Of a stretch of 64,000 bases of DNA, positions 54,491 through 64,000 are shown one piece after another. How positions within the stretch are numbered: the first letter of the stretch is position 1; every line of letters starts with the position of its first letter. The stretch is taken from the NCBI RefSeq assembly GCF_958979055.1, contig NC_084894.1, positions 5,275,001-5,339,000 on the forward strand, in the 5' to 3' direction. This DNA comes from Alnus glutinosa (lineage: Eukaryota > Streptophyta > Magnoliopsida > Fagales > Betulaceae). The translations under genes were made by a program, and so were the position numbers. The notes under the pieces were generated by a model that did no database searches, was not told the origin of the DNA, and saw only the letters and a list, made by a program, of their open reading frames with translations.

Positions 54491-55796
54491 ATAGCTGCAG
54501 TGCACGTGTTCCTCTACGGTACTCGGACATGACTAATGTCCCATCAATTCCTCAAATCGAGAGATGATGACACTATAAACTGTTGAGACGTGTTACTTGG
54601 CTCTGCTAGAGCCCCCTCCTAGTCAAAGGATCTAGGAGGTAGGGGGACTGGCCATCATGGCTACATTCGATATCGAACTCCTATATAAACTGCATTCAGC
54701 CAAAGTAAAAAAGGATATATTTTGGCCAATTTTTCCTAAGTCTCAAAACTCTTTCTCTTTGTTCTTATCATCTTCCATCCCTTGAACAACATCTGATTTA
54801 GGCATCAGAGTTGTTCCTAACCGGCACATCCTAACAAGCTTTTTTGCTTCATTTCTTTCTTTTTTGCAAGAATCAACTTGCATGTGATCGTGTTTCAAGC
54901 AGCCTAGTTACCAACCAAAAATTGTCCTTTCATAATGCTTTTTCTTTTTATTTATTTTTATTTTTTATTCTATTTGTTACCTTTTTTGGTTTGAACAGGA
55001 AAAAGAAAAAGAAAAAGAAAAAAAACTCATGTTGCTTATCCTCAAGCACAGAACAAAAGTTGTTTTGATTGAAAGAATTTCCGGTAAGTAAGACATTACA
55101 AAAAAAAATTGCAATTCCCCACTTACAATTTGCAATTTGCCATTTGCCACATGTATGGGGCCTATCTACGTGGCAAACTGTTTGCCACGTGTCATTTGTG
55201 ATGTATGGGCAGCGTGGTAGATCTAGTTGTTGCGAAATATGCTATTCGCAACGTGACCACGTTGTTCACATCGCCGCTGTGCCACGTGGCATAGTAACCA
55301 TCTCAAACATCCTCAGTTTCTAGTTAGTAAAATCTCAACAAAATAAGCAAGACACGGCTCTTACATTTGACCAACATATATTTTTTGAGACATCAATATA
55401 AAAAATAGTCGAAAAGAAAAACTAAAATAAATTATGCCTCTACAGGGAATTAAAAAGTAAATAACCTTTATTTTAATATGAGAAAATTGACATATCTGTT
55501 TTATTTTTCATCTTCTCTTTTACCCCAATGATCAATTCATCTCATCCAGCGTGCTAAGAAATTCATGGACAAGCTTATTAGCCAAAAAAAAAGAAAAGAA
55601 AAGAAAAGAAAAGAAAAAACAGAAAAAAGAAAAACCAAATGGTACAAGGAAAGAAGGCAATTATTTTGAAAGCACTTGGTGCTTGGTGGCTGGTGCTGAT
55701 CACGGCCGTTGAATCCAACTCAGAAATTCTTGCAACGCCTCAACAATGGGACCCCACAAGAGCAAACAAACTAATAAAGGTGGTACGTATAAACCA
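54491..55796 (-). other. Downstream flank of FLA copy 4, type II, with a private insertion
   Basis: From about 54660 it aligns with the copy 2 flank (44590-45558). About 200 bp at 55096-55294 (AATTTGCAATTTGCCATTTG, CTATCTACGTGGCAAACTGT, GCCACGTGGCATAG) has no counterpart there, so it is an insertion or a replaced stretch. A small foldback (GAGCCCCCTCCTAG facing CTAGGAGGTAGGGGG) lies at 54610-54647. Confidence 0.55.
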
Positions 55797-56660
55797 TCAA
55801 ATTCCTTTCATCACAAAGAATGCAACCACGGCAACTCCAATGGACTCCAACATTCCATGCCTGCTGAGACTTACTGCAGCAGCCTCATCCACTTTGGCAG
55901 CACCAGACGGACTCACCGGAGCATCCTCCTTTGTCGTCTTAGGCTTCGACAGCGTTGGTGTGGGGGCTGCAGCTACTTTTTTAGCCTTAGGACTGAAAAT
56001 GTCCAGCGGAAGAAGCACTTTGGTCACCTGATAAATAGTAAGCTGGTCATCTGAATACACTGTACCACCCAATGTGGTGTTCACAAGGCCAGTCGAGATG
56101 TTCACTTGGTTTCCAGCTGTGGTAATGTTTAGCGGAAACGCACCGGCGCTGACATCTCCTGCTTCAGTCGGCACTGGATTGCTCAAAGTTTGGAAGTTTG
56201 ACAAAATAACAACGGTGTTCAAAATATGAAACTGTATTAGTTGGGTCTTTTGTAGGTCAGACAAAGAGTTTATTGTGCCCGGTTTAAGGTTCGAAAATGC
56301 TGAATCAGTAGGAGCAAAGATGGTAAACCCAATGTTTGAATTGTTGAGCTGCCCATAAAGTTGCTTAGCCACACCTGTGCTCTTTAAGAGGCGGACAAAG
56401 ACCGAGTACCCATGAGCCTTTTCGAGGATTTTGGTGACGTCGATGGGACCCTTCTGCACCGGGACCTGGGCAGGCTGGGCTGGGGTTGGGGCTTTGGCGG
56501 GCTGAACTGGGGGATTGGCAGGCTGAGCCGGAGGATTGGCTGGTTGGGTAGGGGCATCGGCTGGCTGGGTTGGAGCCGCAGCAGGCTGGGCTGAAGTTGC
56601 GATGAAATGGAAGAGAAACACAAGTAGAATGGAGAGGGAGGAGATAGCCTGTTTGGTCAT
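55797..56660 (-). CDS. FLA: Fasciclin-like arabinogalactan protein, FLA copy 4, 287 aa
   Basis: Signal peptide of the copy 4/5 type (MTKQAISSLS, HFIATSAQP). The stalk is five residues shorter than in copies 1-3 (one QPANPP-like unit fewer, plus an extra TP in KAPTPAQPAQ). FAS1 and downstream flank match copy 2 (LKPGTINS, DQLTIYQ), with a private VVILSNF where the others have VVTLSNF. The tail is HGMLESIGV. Complete. Confidence 0.93.
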   Translation of the reverse strand: MTKQAISSLSILLVFLFHFIATSAQPAAAPTQPADAPTQPANPPAQPANPPVQPAKAPTPAQPAQVPVQKGPIDVTKILEKAHGYSVFVRLLKSTGVAKQLYGQLNNSNIGFTIFAPTDSAFSNLKPGTINSLSDLQKTQLIQFHILNTVVILSNFQTLSNPVPTEAGDVSAGAFPLNITTAGNQVNISTGLVNTTLGGTVYSDDQLTIYQVTKVLLPLDIFSPKAKKVAAAPTPTLSKPKTTKEDAPVSPSGAAKVDEAAAVSLSRHGMLESIGVAVVAFFVMKGI

Positions 56661-57124
56661 CTTTGTAGTTTCACTAATTTGTGTGGGCAGCTGTGTTTGC
56701 TTGGGATATTTAGAATTGCAAGTGAGTGTTTGATATGTGTGGGGAGGAGGAGAGGGCTTTTATGAAGGCGGGAGAGAGTTTAGCTAGGTGAAAGGCTACA
56801 ATTATAGTTACAAATCCTTAGTTGTTTACAGCTTTCTGTCTAGGAAAGGTGGAGGATTGCAGGAATGAAGGGATAGAATGAGAGCTTTAGCTGCTAGTAC
56901 TTTGCTTGGGAAGGCAGGAAAAAGAGAGTGGATGTCAATTGGATGTGCGGGCAAAAAACTGAAAAAAGGAAGAATATGTTTACTTTGTTTTCACAGACGT
57001 GACAGACTGAACAAAAACTGAGGAGATAGAATTTGTAATATTACGTACACAACGCACAACGGAACAAGTACTTAAAACTTTGTTTTTCCTCTTTTAAGAG
57101 TTAGGCGACAGTACTCAAGGGGAG
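56661..57124 (-). promoter_or_regulatory. Leader and proximal promoter of FLA copy 4
   Basis: The TATA-like element is CATAAAA at 56758-56764. The leader block (TTGCCACACAAATTAGTGAA-like on the minus strand) is shared with copy 5 and differs from copies 1-3, which have CTAAGTAACACTACA-type leaders. Confidence 0.45.
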
Positions 57125-57290
57125 GGGAGTATAACGATGCTTTACAATTATTTGTTCGAATTTTAAAAAAATTTATAGGTGATTGTAAAATATAACTTAT
57201 AGGACTTACTTAATCAAATAAAAATTAAGTTACTGAACCACTTATCCGGTTATGTGGGTCTCATATGTGGTCTTTTACAATTACTTGCAG
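57125..57290. mobile_element. Foldback MITE, family A (copy 3)
   Basis: GGTGATTGTAAAATATAACT faces GTGGTCTTTTACAATTACTT. The centre ACCACTTATCCGGTTATGTG matches the 32376-32570 element in inverted sense. Confidence 0.5.
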
Positions 57291-57321
57291 GGCGAGTATG
57301 GTAATAATTTTTGAAAAATTA

Positions 57322-57772
57322 TATACTTACCAATTTTTCTTCTAAAAGTTGCTTTTCAAATGATGTGTGACCGGCCATCACTTGTAATCTATTATTTAAA
57401 AAAAAAGGACCGAAATTTCCTACAAACCGGTTTATAGGAAATTTTCTATACCCCACATATAATATTGACATGTGCCTTTTAGCATATGAGAAACACATGT
57501 TTTAATAGCATGTACTTCTTACATGCTTTTTAAATAGCTTTAATAAAACAACATGTGTTTCTCACATGTTTAAAGGACACGTATCAATTTTATATGTGGG
57601 TTATAAAAAATTTCCTACAAACCGATTTGTAAAAAATTTTCATCCTTTAAAAAATGTGTCACGGGTTTGTAAAAAAATTTTGTCCTTTAAAAAATATGTC
57701 CCCATCTCAGATAATGGTGATACATCACTTTAAAACCAACTTTAAGGGAGAAAAATTGATAAGTACACCACT
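57322..57772. mobile_element. Nested MITEs upstream of FLA copy 4
   Basis: Outer element: TACTTACCAATTTTTCTTCT faces GAGAAAAATTGATAAGTACA. An inner element at about 57403-57655 has its own inverted arms: AAATTTCCTACAAACCGGTT faces ACCGATTTGTAAAAAATTTT, and CCCCACATATAATATTGACA faces ATCAATTTTATATGTGGG. The inner one must have inserted into the outer. Confidence 0.65.
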
Positions 57773-57842
57773 TCTTATATAAATGGAAATTCACGCTTGT
57801 ATCTTTGCGTTGAAATGCACTTATGTTAAGCTTCATTTCTTT

Positions 57843-57845
<3 letters not shown>

Positions 57846-57891
<46 letters not shown>
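57846..57891 (+). repeat. (CT)n microsatellite
   Basis: About 22 CT units upstream of FLA copy 4. Confidence 0.85.
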
Positions 57892-57895
<4 letters not shown>

Positions 57896-58119
57896 ATTTA
57901 TTTTTTTTGTTTTAAGTATGTTAAGCTTTTATTTTCGGTTCATTTCAGTTAGATAAAGACTCCATTTGGTTCATTTCACTAACACAGAAACATTGCATCA
58001 ACTAGATAGAACCTCTACTTTTGAAAAAGAAAAAAAAAAGAAAAAAAGAAAACTAGATAGAACCTCCCTCTCTTACTCAAAAAATAAAAATAAATAAATA
58101 AAACAAAAAAAAAAACCAA

Positions 58120-58510
58120 GATTTTGGCATTTTTTTTAATGCCGGAAATCGGTGTATTTTTCTTGGCGTTATATTTTAAAGAAATGTTTCTTGCACACGA
58201 AGTCCTAGGTGACAAATTTTTTTTATACACACTTTATTTAAAAATAAATAAAAATAAAACAAAGTGTGTGTAAAGCGTATGCGAAAAAAACATTTCTCTA
58301 TATTTTATGGCATATTAGCGAGGCCGAGTTTTGTGTGTCGGGAATTTGATTTTGTCGGCTTAAAATAAATACGGATAAAAACTTAAATTTGTTGACGTTT
58401 GTTGAAACACCAACAAATTTTATGGCATTTAATGCAAACGTCAAGAAAAATATTTCTAACGTTTATTATGAAAACTCCAAAAAATTCTTGTTGGCGTTTG
58501 CAATAATAAA
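58120..58510. repeat. GGCGTTTAT-rich repeat block, array copy B
   Basis: Homologue of 42620-42899 (shared ATGCCGGAAATC, GAGTTTTGTGTGTCGGGAAT, GTCGGCTTAAAATAAA, ATTTGTTGACGTTT). It is interrupted by the 120-bp MITE at 58179-58298. Confidence 0.5.
58179..58298. mobile_element. 120-bp MITE with perfect 9-bp target-site duplication
   Basis: TATATTTTA flanks it at 58170-58178 and 58299-58307. Inverted ends are AAGAAATGTTTCTTGCACAC and GCGAAAAAAACATTTCTC, with a second inner pair around CACACTTTA/AAAGTGTGTG. It is absent from the paralogous block at 42620-42899, which confirms insertion. Confidence 0.8.
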
Positions 58511-59079
58511 CTTTCAACTTTCAACCGGTGGATTGGTATATTCGTCTCATGAGTATATATAATTACGACAAATATTTTTAAAAGTTTTAAATTAGAAAAA
58601 AAAATATAAATATTACTTGTTAAAAGAGTACATTTTTATCTTTGATAGATAAGAGCTTTTGATTCATACGGCGTAAACATATATATATATATATAATCCA
58701 AAATCTGGATTATATCTGTTGTCCAAATACATGAACAAGAAGAGATATATTGAAAATATGCCCATGCTTCATCAATCATCTATCACGTGCTAGTTTAAAT
58801 CATATCAAACACCAGTTACACCACTGGTAAACCAATAAAGAAGAAAAATGAATATTTTATTCATATTCAATTCATTCACAAAAAGAGGAACATAAAAACA
58901 GGGTACTCTAATGACCCTAACCAGTAATTCTACTCAATCTCATTTAATTTCATGAATATATATCATCTCCCTCTGGTGAAAAGAAAGGTATTCCATATGC
59001 CTCAATGATAAGATCATCATCAAAGCCAGGAATGGTCTGCACCATTTTAAACAGTAAATTTCGAACGGAATATCACTGG
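58511..59079. other. Intergenic DNA and distal FLA copy 5 flank
   Basis: 58980-59060 (ATCAAAGCCAGGAATGGTCT) resembles the distal flank of copy 1 near 39440-39490. No gene. Confidence 0.4.
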
Positions 59080-59548
59080 AAAAACTTTACTTATAACATT
59101 TGATTTTTCATTATTTTTTTTTTAAAAAAGTCAAACTTTAAAAAGTATCAGTTTAGGGTATTCATTTTTTAATTTTTTATTTTAATTTCAACCCTCTGTT
59201 ATAATTTTTTGTTAAATCTTATCAAAATTTTCAAAATACTCGTGTTTATTTTTTTAAAAAAATTTATAAAATTTTTAAAGATTCAGGTATGAGTATTTTT
59301 GCGAATTCCGTTAAATTTTGATCAACACCTAAATCCTAGAATTTTTTTTTTCCTAAAATAAAATAGGGCTATTTTGTAAATTTTGACAGGATTTAATGAA
59401 AAATTTTAATGAAAGGTTTAAATTGAAAAAATAAAAATAAAAATAAATTGAAAGATGAATACCATAAATTGACATTTTTAAAATATGGATTTTTTTTCTT
59501 CTTCAAAAGTGATGAAAGATCAAGAGTTATAGGTGAAGTTTTCTCTGA
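59080..59548. mobile_element. Mutator-like MITE with imperfect 9-bp target-site duplication
   Basis: Flanks TATCACTGG (59071-59079) and TATCACTTG (59549-59557) differ at one site. The arms AAAACTTTACTTATAACATT and AGAGTTATAGGTGAAGTTTT are inverted, continuing with GTTTAGGGTATTCAT facing ATGAATACCATAAATTGAC. Confidence 0.65.
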
Positions 59549-60121
59549 TATCACTTGAACGTCTTCTCTTCAATGGTTCTATTGGTAATTAGAGTTACTT
59601 CGCTGGGCCATAGTGATGGATTTGTTTAGTTGTACTGTTGTTTTGGTTCTTTGCAGTAGTTATTGATCCTTAAGTAGTCTAAGGACTAATTGCATTTGCA
59701 TATGCATTTACATTTGCCCCATCAAATTTATTTGATGAGCTTCATTCAATCAGTGGAGGAAAAAAATATGAAAAGAAAAAAAAAATTAAAGAAAATAATT
59801 GGCCTACACAAGGAGGTCTGTGGGTATGGTATGGATCAAAATATATAGCTTCGGCTTGGGTAGGGAGTTGAGAAAAATTAAATTTGGGCATGTGCTGGCT
59901 TAGATTCGTTGACTCCAGGTTAAGCAAGAGATGATACGAAAACCCTTTATATGTTAAATGTATCATAAATCTTCAGTACTTGTATCCTACATCTTTCTAT
60001 AACACCCATCAGGACTTGCAAATCGGAAACCACTACCATATAAACTAAAAGCACAAACTCATAAAACAACAAATAGAAAAAGAAAATTAAAAAAAAAAAT
60101 TAAAAAAAAAAACAAAAAAAA
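59549..60121. other. Intergenic, no gene recognised
   Basis: AT-rich, with A-runs at 60088-60134. The minus frame at 59742-59966 has no recognisable domain. Confidence 0.35.
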
Positions 60122-60334
60122 AGCAAAAAAAAATTGAAGCACTTACCTAATTTACACGCACCGGGCGTCGATCGGGGGTGGGGCTCTCGGGGCTGCTAGC
60201 TGTAGGGACGAGTCGGGTGTTGCCGAAGAAGCTGAGGGTGGGCCGACGTCTTCTCGATCTGACAGAGATAGGAGCCGGACGGAGTACGAGCTAGAGAGAG
60301 AGAAAGAGAGAGAGTCGACCGACGGATCCTCAGC

Positions 60335-60369
<35 letters not shown>

Positions 60370-60606
60370 AGAAGCAGGGGATCAATCTTGAATACTCATT
60401 TTAGAAAATTAGGTTATGAACGGTTATATCAAACCGTCTATATATTTATGGACGGTTTGAAATAAAACCGTCTGTATTTTTAACAATGGTTAAATTAAAC
60501 CGACCGGAATTTGGTTTTTCCTGAAGGTTAAAAAAAAACGATTATAAATTTTTTTTTATAGACGGTTTTTTAAATCGTCTAGAAATCTCATTTTTTTGGT
60601 AGTATA
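60122..60606. mobile_element. CACTA-like transposon end (putative)
   Basis: The right edge, read on the minus strand, is TACTACCAAAAAAATGAG, near the CACTACCAAAA-type terminus of En/Spm elements. Subterminal direct and inverted copies of GACGGTTT/AAACCGTC occur between 60421 and 60581. To the left lies a GC-rich block and a (GA)n run (60336-60366), like transcribed leader sequence. No transposase or second end was found. The first base of the terminus departs from consensus. Confidence 0.45.
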
Positions 60607-60786
60607 GTGCTTGTCTAGTGAGACGAACCTTACATCCCATCACTAGCATTATCATGCCACATTTCTTCAGTAGCAAACATCTCTATGGGGTTAAATTGTC
60701 TAAATTATTGATTAAATGATTAAATTTATCTCTTTTTAGAAGCTTAAGCTCTTGTAATAAGCGGTGATTTAACATGATATCAAGAC

Positions 60787-61000
60787 CCTGTTTGGTAATC
60801 CTTTTGGAGAGATTTTTTTTTAATTTTTTTTTATTATTAGGAATAAAATGTGATTGATGTGATACAAAATAAAATGAAGTTTGAATTTTTTTTTTTTAAT
60901 TTTTTCTGTAGGAAAAAGTGAAAAGGTTTTGATTTGTAGTGGGTTTTTTTTAACTTGAATAGTAATAAAAAATAATTGATGTGATATAAAAATGAGGCGT
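60787..61000. mobile_element. Partial hAT-like MITE, relative of 46823-47074
   Basis: Left end CCTGTTTGGTAATCC. The interior TTGTAGTGGGTTTTTTTT and AATTGATGTGATATAAAAA is shared with the complete copy. The right terminus is missing. Confidence 0.5.
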
Positions 61001-61660
61001 CAATACAATACAGAATCCTAAAAAACAAAAGCAACTATAAATAAGTTAGACTCTTCGCTCCATGGACTAAGCCCCCAAAAAAACCCATTTAAATTGTAGC
61101 GCTCCTAATGTCGATCCTAGTCCTTTACGATCAATTAAGGACCTCCTTAAAATGCCAAACTGTTTCTACAACGTTTTGAGCCTATTTCTAATATGTTATT
61201 TTGTCAAAACAAGCCCAAAATTTTCATTCAAGGCTGTTAAGTGCTGCTCTGTATGTTGGAGGCTTTAAAGTGCTATCAATCTTGTATCTATGTGAGACAA
61301 CGATCCATCTCACCTGTCCATGTCATGTATTTTACATTATCTTTAGCATTGCAACTACGAGTCTGGACCCTCTGTGTCAACAGATAGTATATCTCTAGAT
61401 CACTCAAAAGAGATAAATTCTCCATTAAAATTAACAACGTACAAAATAAAAGAATTACAAACAGCTGACTATTAATTAACAGCAAAATACTATACAACCC
61501 ACCCACTTGAACACATTTTTCACTGCCTTAAGATTAATGACTGCATAATAGATTAACAACACCACCCTTTTCAACCAACACCTGATCTTTAATCTTCAAA
61601 AGCAAGAAAGTAGGGAAGATGAGATGGGGTTAATTTGGATAATACAATGCCCAGGTTGAC
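61001..61660. other. Intergenic, no gene recognised
   Basis: Short frames at 61201-61398 (plus) and 61288-61506 (minus) overlap each other and have no known motif. Confidence 0.35.
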
Positions 61661-61968
61661 ACGAATTGAGGCCATCAGCCACAGCCATGGTTACTCACCT
61701 TCACCCTTCTCCAATACATTCTCAAGTGATCATTGGTGTGCACTATCGCCCACCACCATGTCATAGCCAAACCATCACCAAAAAAAGAAAGAAGAAAAAA
61801 ACATTTGATTCTATGTGGGGTGAATGTCATTTTTTGAACTTCGAAAAGTTAAAAAGCAAAAGTGATCTTAATCATAGAGTTAAGTGTATTTTTCCCATAT
61901 AATCTTATTATTCTCATAAAAGGAAGAGAGAGAGAGAAATGAATGCTTAATATATCCTAGTGACACAA

Positions 61969-62033
<65 letters not shown>

Positions 62034-62296
62034 CACCAACTATATAGAATATGTAAATCAGAAAACCAGAAAGGACAATAGAGATAAAAAAAAAGTATAA
62101 ACATAAAATGCCCCTACACTCACATGGACAAGCTTAGCCAACAAAAGAAACAGTTGGTACAAGGAAAGAAGGCAATTATTTTGAAAGCACTTGGTGCTGA
62201 TCATGACCGTTGAACCCAACTCAAAAATTCTTGCAGTGCCTCGACAATGGGACCCGCCATAGCAAATAAGCTAATAAAGGTGGTACGTACAAACCA
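61661..62296 (-). other. Downstream flank of FLA copy 5, type I
   Basis: Shares GAGGCCATCAGCCACAGCCA and CGCCCACCACCATGTCATAG with 39620-39700 (copy 1), and TATGTAAATCAGAAAACCAG with copies 1 and 3. It contains the (TA)n tract at 61976-62028. The 3' UTR is presumably the right end. Confidence 0.55.
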
Positions 62297-63154
62297 TCAA
62301 ATTCCTTTCATCACAAAGAATGCAACCACGGCAACTCCAATAGATTCTAACATTTCATGCCTGCTGAGACTTACTGCCGCAGCCTCATCCACTTTGGCAG
62401 CACCAGACGGACTCACCGGAGCATCCTCCTTTGTCGTCTTAGGCTTCGACAGCGTTGGTGTGGGGGCTGCAGCTACTTTTTTAGCCTTAGGACTGAAAAT
62501 GTCCAGCGGAAGAAGCACTTTGGTCACTTGATAAATAATAAGCTGGTCATCCGAATACACTGTACCGCCCAATGTGGTGTTTACAAGGCCAGTCGAGATG
62601 TTCACTTGGTTTCCAGCGGTGGTAATGTTTAGTGGAAATGCACCGGCGCTAACATCTCCGGCTTCAGTCGGCACTGGATTGCTCAAGGTTTGGAAGTTTG
62701 ACAGAGTAACAACGGTGTTCAAAATATGAAACTGTATTAGTTGGGTCTTTTGTAGGTCAGACAGAGAGTTTATTGTGCCCGGTTTAAGGTTCGAAAATGC
62801 GGAATCAGTAGGAGCAAAGATGGTAAACCCAATGTTTGAATTGTTTAGCTGCCCATAAAGTTGCTTAGCCACACCTGTGCTCTTTAAGAGGCGGACAAAG
62901 ACCGAGTAGCCATGAGCCTTTTCAAGGATTTTGGTGACGTCGATGGGACCCTTCTGCACCGGGACCTGGGCAGGCTGTGCTGGGGCTTTGGCAGGCTGGA
63001 CTGGGGGATTGGGCGGCTGAGCCGGTGGATTGGTGGGTTGGGTCGGGGCGTTGGCGGGCTGGGTTGGAGCCGCAGCGGGCTGGGCTGAGGTTGTGATGAA
63101 ATGGAAGAGAAACACAAGTAGAATGGAAAGGGAGGAGACGGCCTGTTTGGTCAT
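62297..63154 (-). CDS. FLA: Fasciclin-like arabinogalactan protein, FLA copy 5, 285 aa
   Basis: Shortest member: the stalk lacks about one repeat (ANAPTQPTNPPAQPPNPPVQ). Signal peptide (HFITTSAQP) and leader agree with copy 4. LKPGTINS agrees with copies 2 and 4, but DQLIIYQ and the 3' part with flank agree with copies 1 and 3. The tail is HEMLESIGV. The silent-site switch from one parent type to the other falls between 62691 and 62728. Complete and intronless. Confidence 0.93.
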   Translation of the reverse strand: MTKQAVSSLSILLVFLFHFITTSAQPAAAPTQPANAPTQPTNPPAQPPNPPVQPAKAPAQPAQVPVQKGPIDVTKILEKAHGYSVFVRLLKSTGVAKQLYGQLNNSNIGFTIFAPTDSAFSNLKPGTINSLSDLQKTQLIQFHILNTVVTLSNFQTLSNPVPTEAGDVSAGAFPLNITTAGNQVNISTGLVNTTLGGTVYSDDQLIIYQVTKVLLPLDIFSPKAKKVAAAPTPTLSKPKTTKEDAPVSPSGAAKVDEAAAVSLSRHEMLESIGVAVVAFFVMKGI

Positions 63155-63734
63155 CTTTATAGTTTTACTAATTTGTGTGGGCGTGCAGCTGTGTTTGCTT
63201 GGGAGATTTAGAATTGCAAGTGAGTGTGTTTGATATGTGTGGGAAGGAGGAGAGGGGTTTTATGAAGGCAGGAGAGAGTTTAGTTAGGTGAAAGGGTACA
63301 AATCTAGTTGCAAATCCATAGTTGTTTGCAGCTTATCTGTCTTCGAAAGGTGGAGGAATGAATGGATAGAATGAGAGCTTTGGCTGTTTTAGCTTCTTGT
63401 TTGCTTTGGAAGGCAGCAAAAAAAAAAAAAAGGATGTGCGAGCAAAAAAAGAGATGAATATGATTGCTTTGCTTTCACATACGTACTGAACAAAAACAGA
63501 GGAGATAGTGCCACAAGAGGGCGAGGATGGTAATAATTTTTAAATGGAAATACACGCTTCTATCTGTGCTTTGAAATGCTCTTATATTAAGCTTCATTTC
63601 TTTTTAGAATTGTTAAACTTTGTTTTCGGTTCATTTCAATTAGTTTGTTCATTTCCCTAGCACACAAACATTGCATCAACTACAACTAGACAGGACCCTC
63701 TCTCTCTCTCACACACACAACAAAACAGAAAAGA
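63155..63734 (-). promoter_or_regulatory. Leader and upstream region of FLA copy 5
   Basis: The TATA-like CATAAAA lies at 63258-63264. Conserved array blocks follow, with an A-run at 63419-63431 replacing the copy 1 sequence at that point. A short CT/CA repeat lies at 63697-63718. Confidence 0.45.
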
Positions 63735-63850
63735 AAAATGGGGTTTTTGGCGTATTTTAAACGCTAGAAATCAGTGTACAAACGCCCATAAATTTTTTTT
63801 GCGTCTATTTCTTCGCATATTAGAAGGGGTGAGTTTTGTGTGTCGGGAAG
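63735..63850. repeat. GGCGTTTAT-type repeat block, array copy C (partial)
   Basis: TTTTTGGCGTATTTTAAACG, GAAATCAGTGTA and GAGTTTTGTGTGTCGGGAA match the blocks at 42640-42750 and 58130-58350. It is cut short by the next element. Confidence 0.5.
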
Positions 63851-64000
63851 AGACATGTTACATGCACATCTCTTGTACGTCTCTTATACATCATTTTTCT
63901 AAATCAACCATTGAATTTGTAGGACCCAAATGTGGATCCTTGTGGGTTCTACAAATCCAATTGTTAATTTAAAAAAGTGATGTACAAAATATGTACAAAG
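63848..64000. mobile_element. Foldback MITE, cut by the window edge
   Basis: Arms of about 42 bp: TACATCATTTTTCTAAATCA faces TTAATTTAAAAAAGTGATGT, and TTGAATTTGTAGGACCCA faces TGGGTTCTACAAATCCAA. The right terminus lies beyond 64000. Confidence 0.6.

Noticed and set aside
1-64000. CRISPR arrays, operons, phage or organelle insertions
   Set aside because: No regularly spaced repeats, no bacterial gene layout, and no plastid or mitochondrial gene sequence recognised.

Overview
The window is nuclear DNA of a woody eudicot. It is AT-rich, has spliced genes with long introns, and carries many MITEs, LINE tails and small LTR elements. A Fagales-like rosid is my guess, but the sequence alone does not settle the order. 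There are no prokaryotic features.

Layout. (1) 408-1029, minus: first exon of a membrane-anchored glycosyltransferase-like gene that continues past the left edge. (2) 1.4-5.6 kb: intergenic, with a SINE and several MITEs. (3) 6792-20458, plus: a complete 12-exon gene for SCAB1, the stomatal closure-related actin-binding protein. It encodes 494 residues, and its introns hold a TRIM, LINE-derived insertions, a SINE, a MITE and a near-perfect hairpin. (4) 22593-25703, plus: intronless EFL1/RIA1-type ribosome-assembly GTPase, 1036 residues. (5) 26.5-33 kb: decayed DNA with a duplicated DC1-gene 3' flank, a LINE end, a broken DC1 coding relic, a solo LTR and MITEs. (6) 33614-35257, plus: intact DC1 (Cys/His-rich C1) protein, 547 residues. 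(7) 35.7-38.7 kb: two Mutator-like TIR elements. The larger one looks like a Pack-MULE carrying PPR gene fragments. (8) 39-64 kb: five intact, intronless, tandem minus-strand genes for single-FAS1 fasciclin-like arabinogalactan proteins (FLA11/12 type). Between them lie MITEs, a Cassandra-type LTR, two opposed LTR-element remnants, a LINE insertion and a CACTA-like end.

The FLA array is the most interesting part. Downstream flanks group copies 1, 3 and 5 against 2 and 4, so the array appears to have grown as a two-gene unit. Signal peptides and leader regions group 1, 2 and 3 against 4 and 5. The genes are therefore mosaics, and in copy 5 one switch can be placed within about 40 bp. A 119-bp stretch of the C-terminal linker is identical in all five copies, third codon positions included. 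FLAs of this group act in secondary cell walls, often in wood, and an array like this could let dosage and glycoprotein-stalk length vary. The other genes (SCAB1, EFL1, DC1, glycosyltransferase) show no functional link to the array.

Limits: splice sites were read by eye from GT/AG context and remembered homologues. UTR ends are mostly unresolved. Transposon family names rest on termini and target-site duplications, not on database searches.
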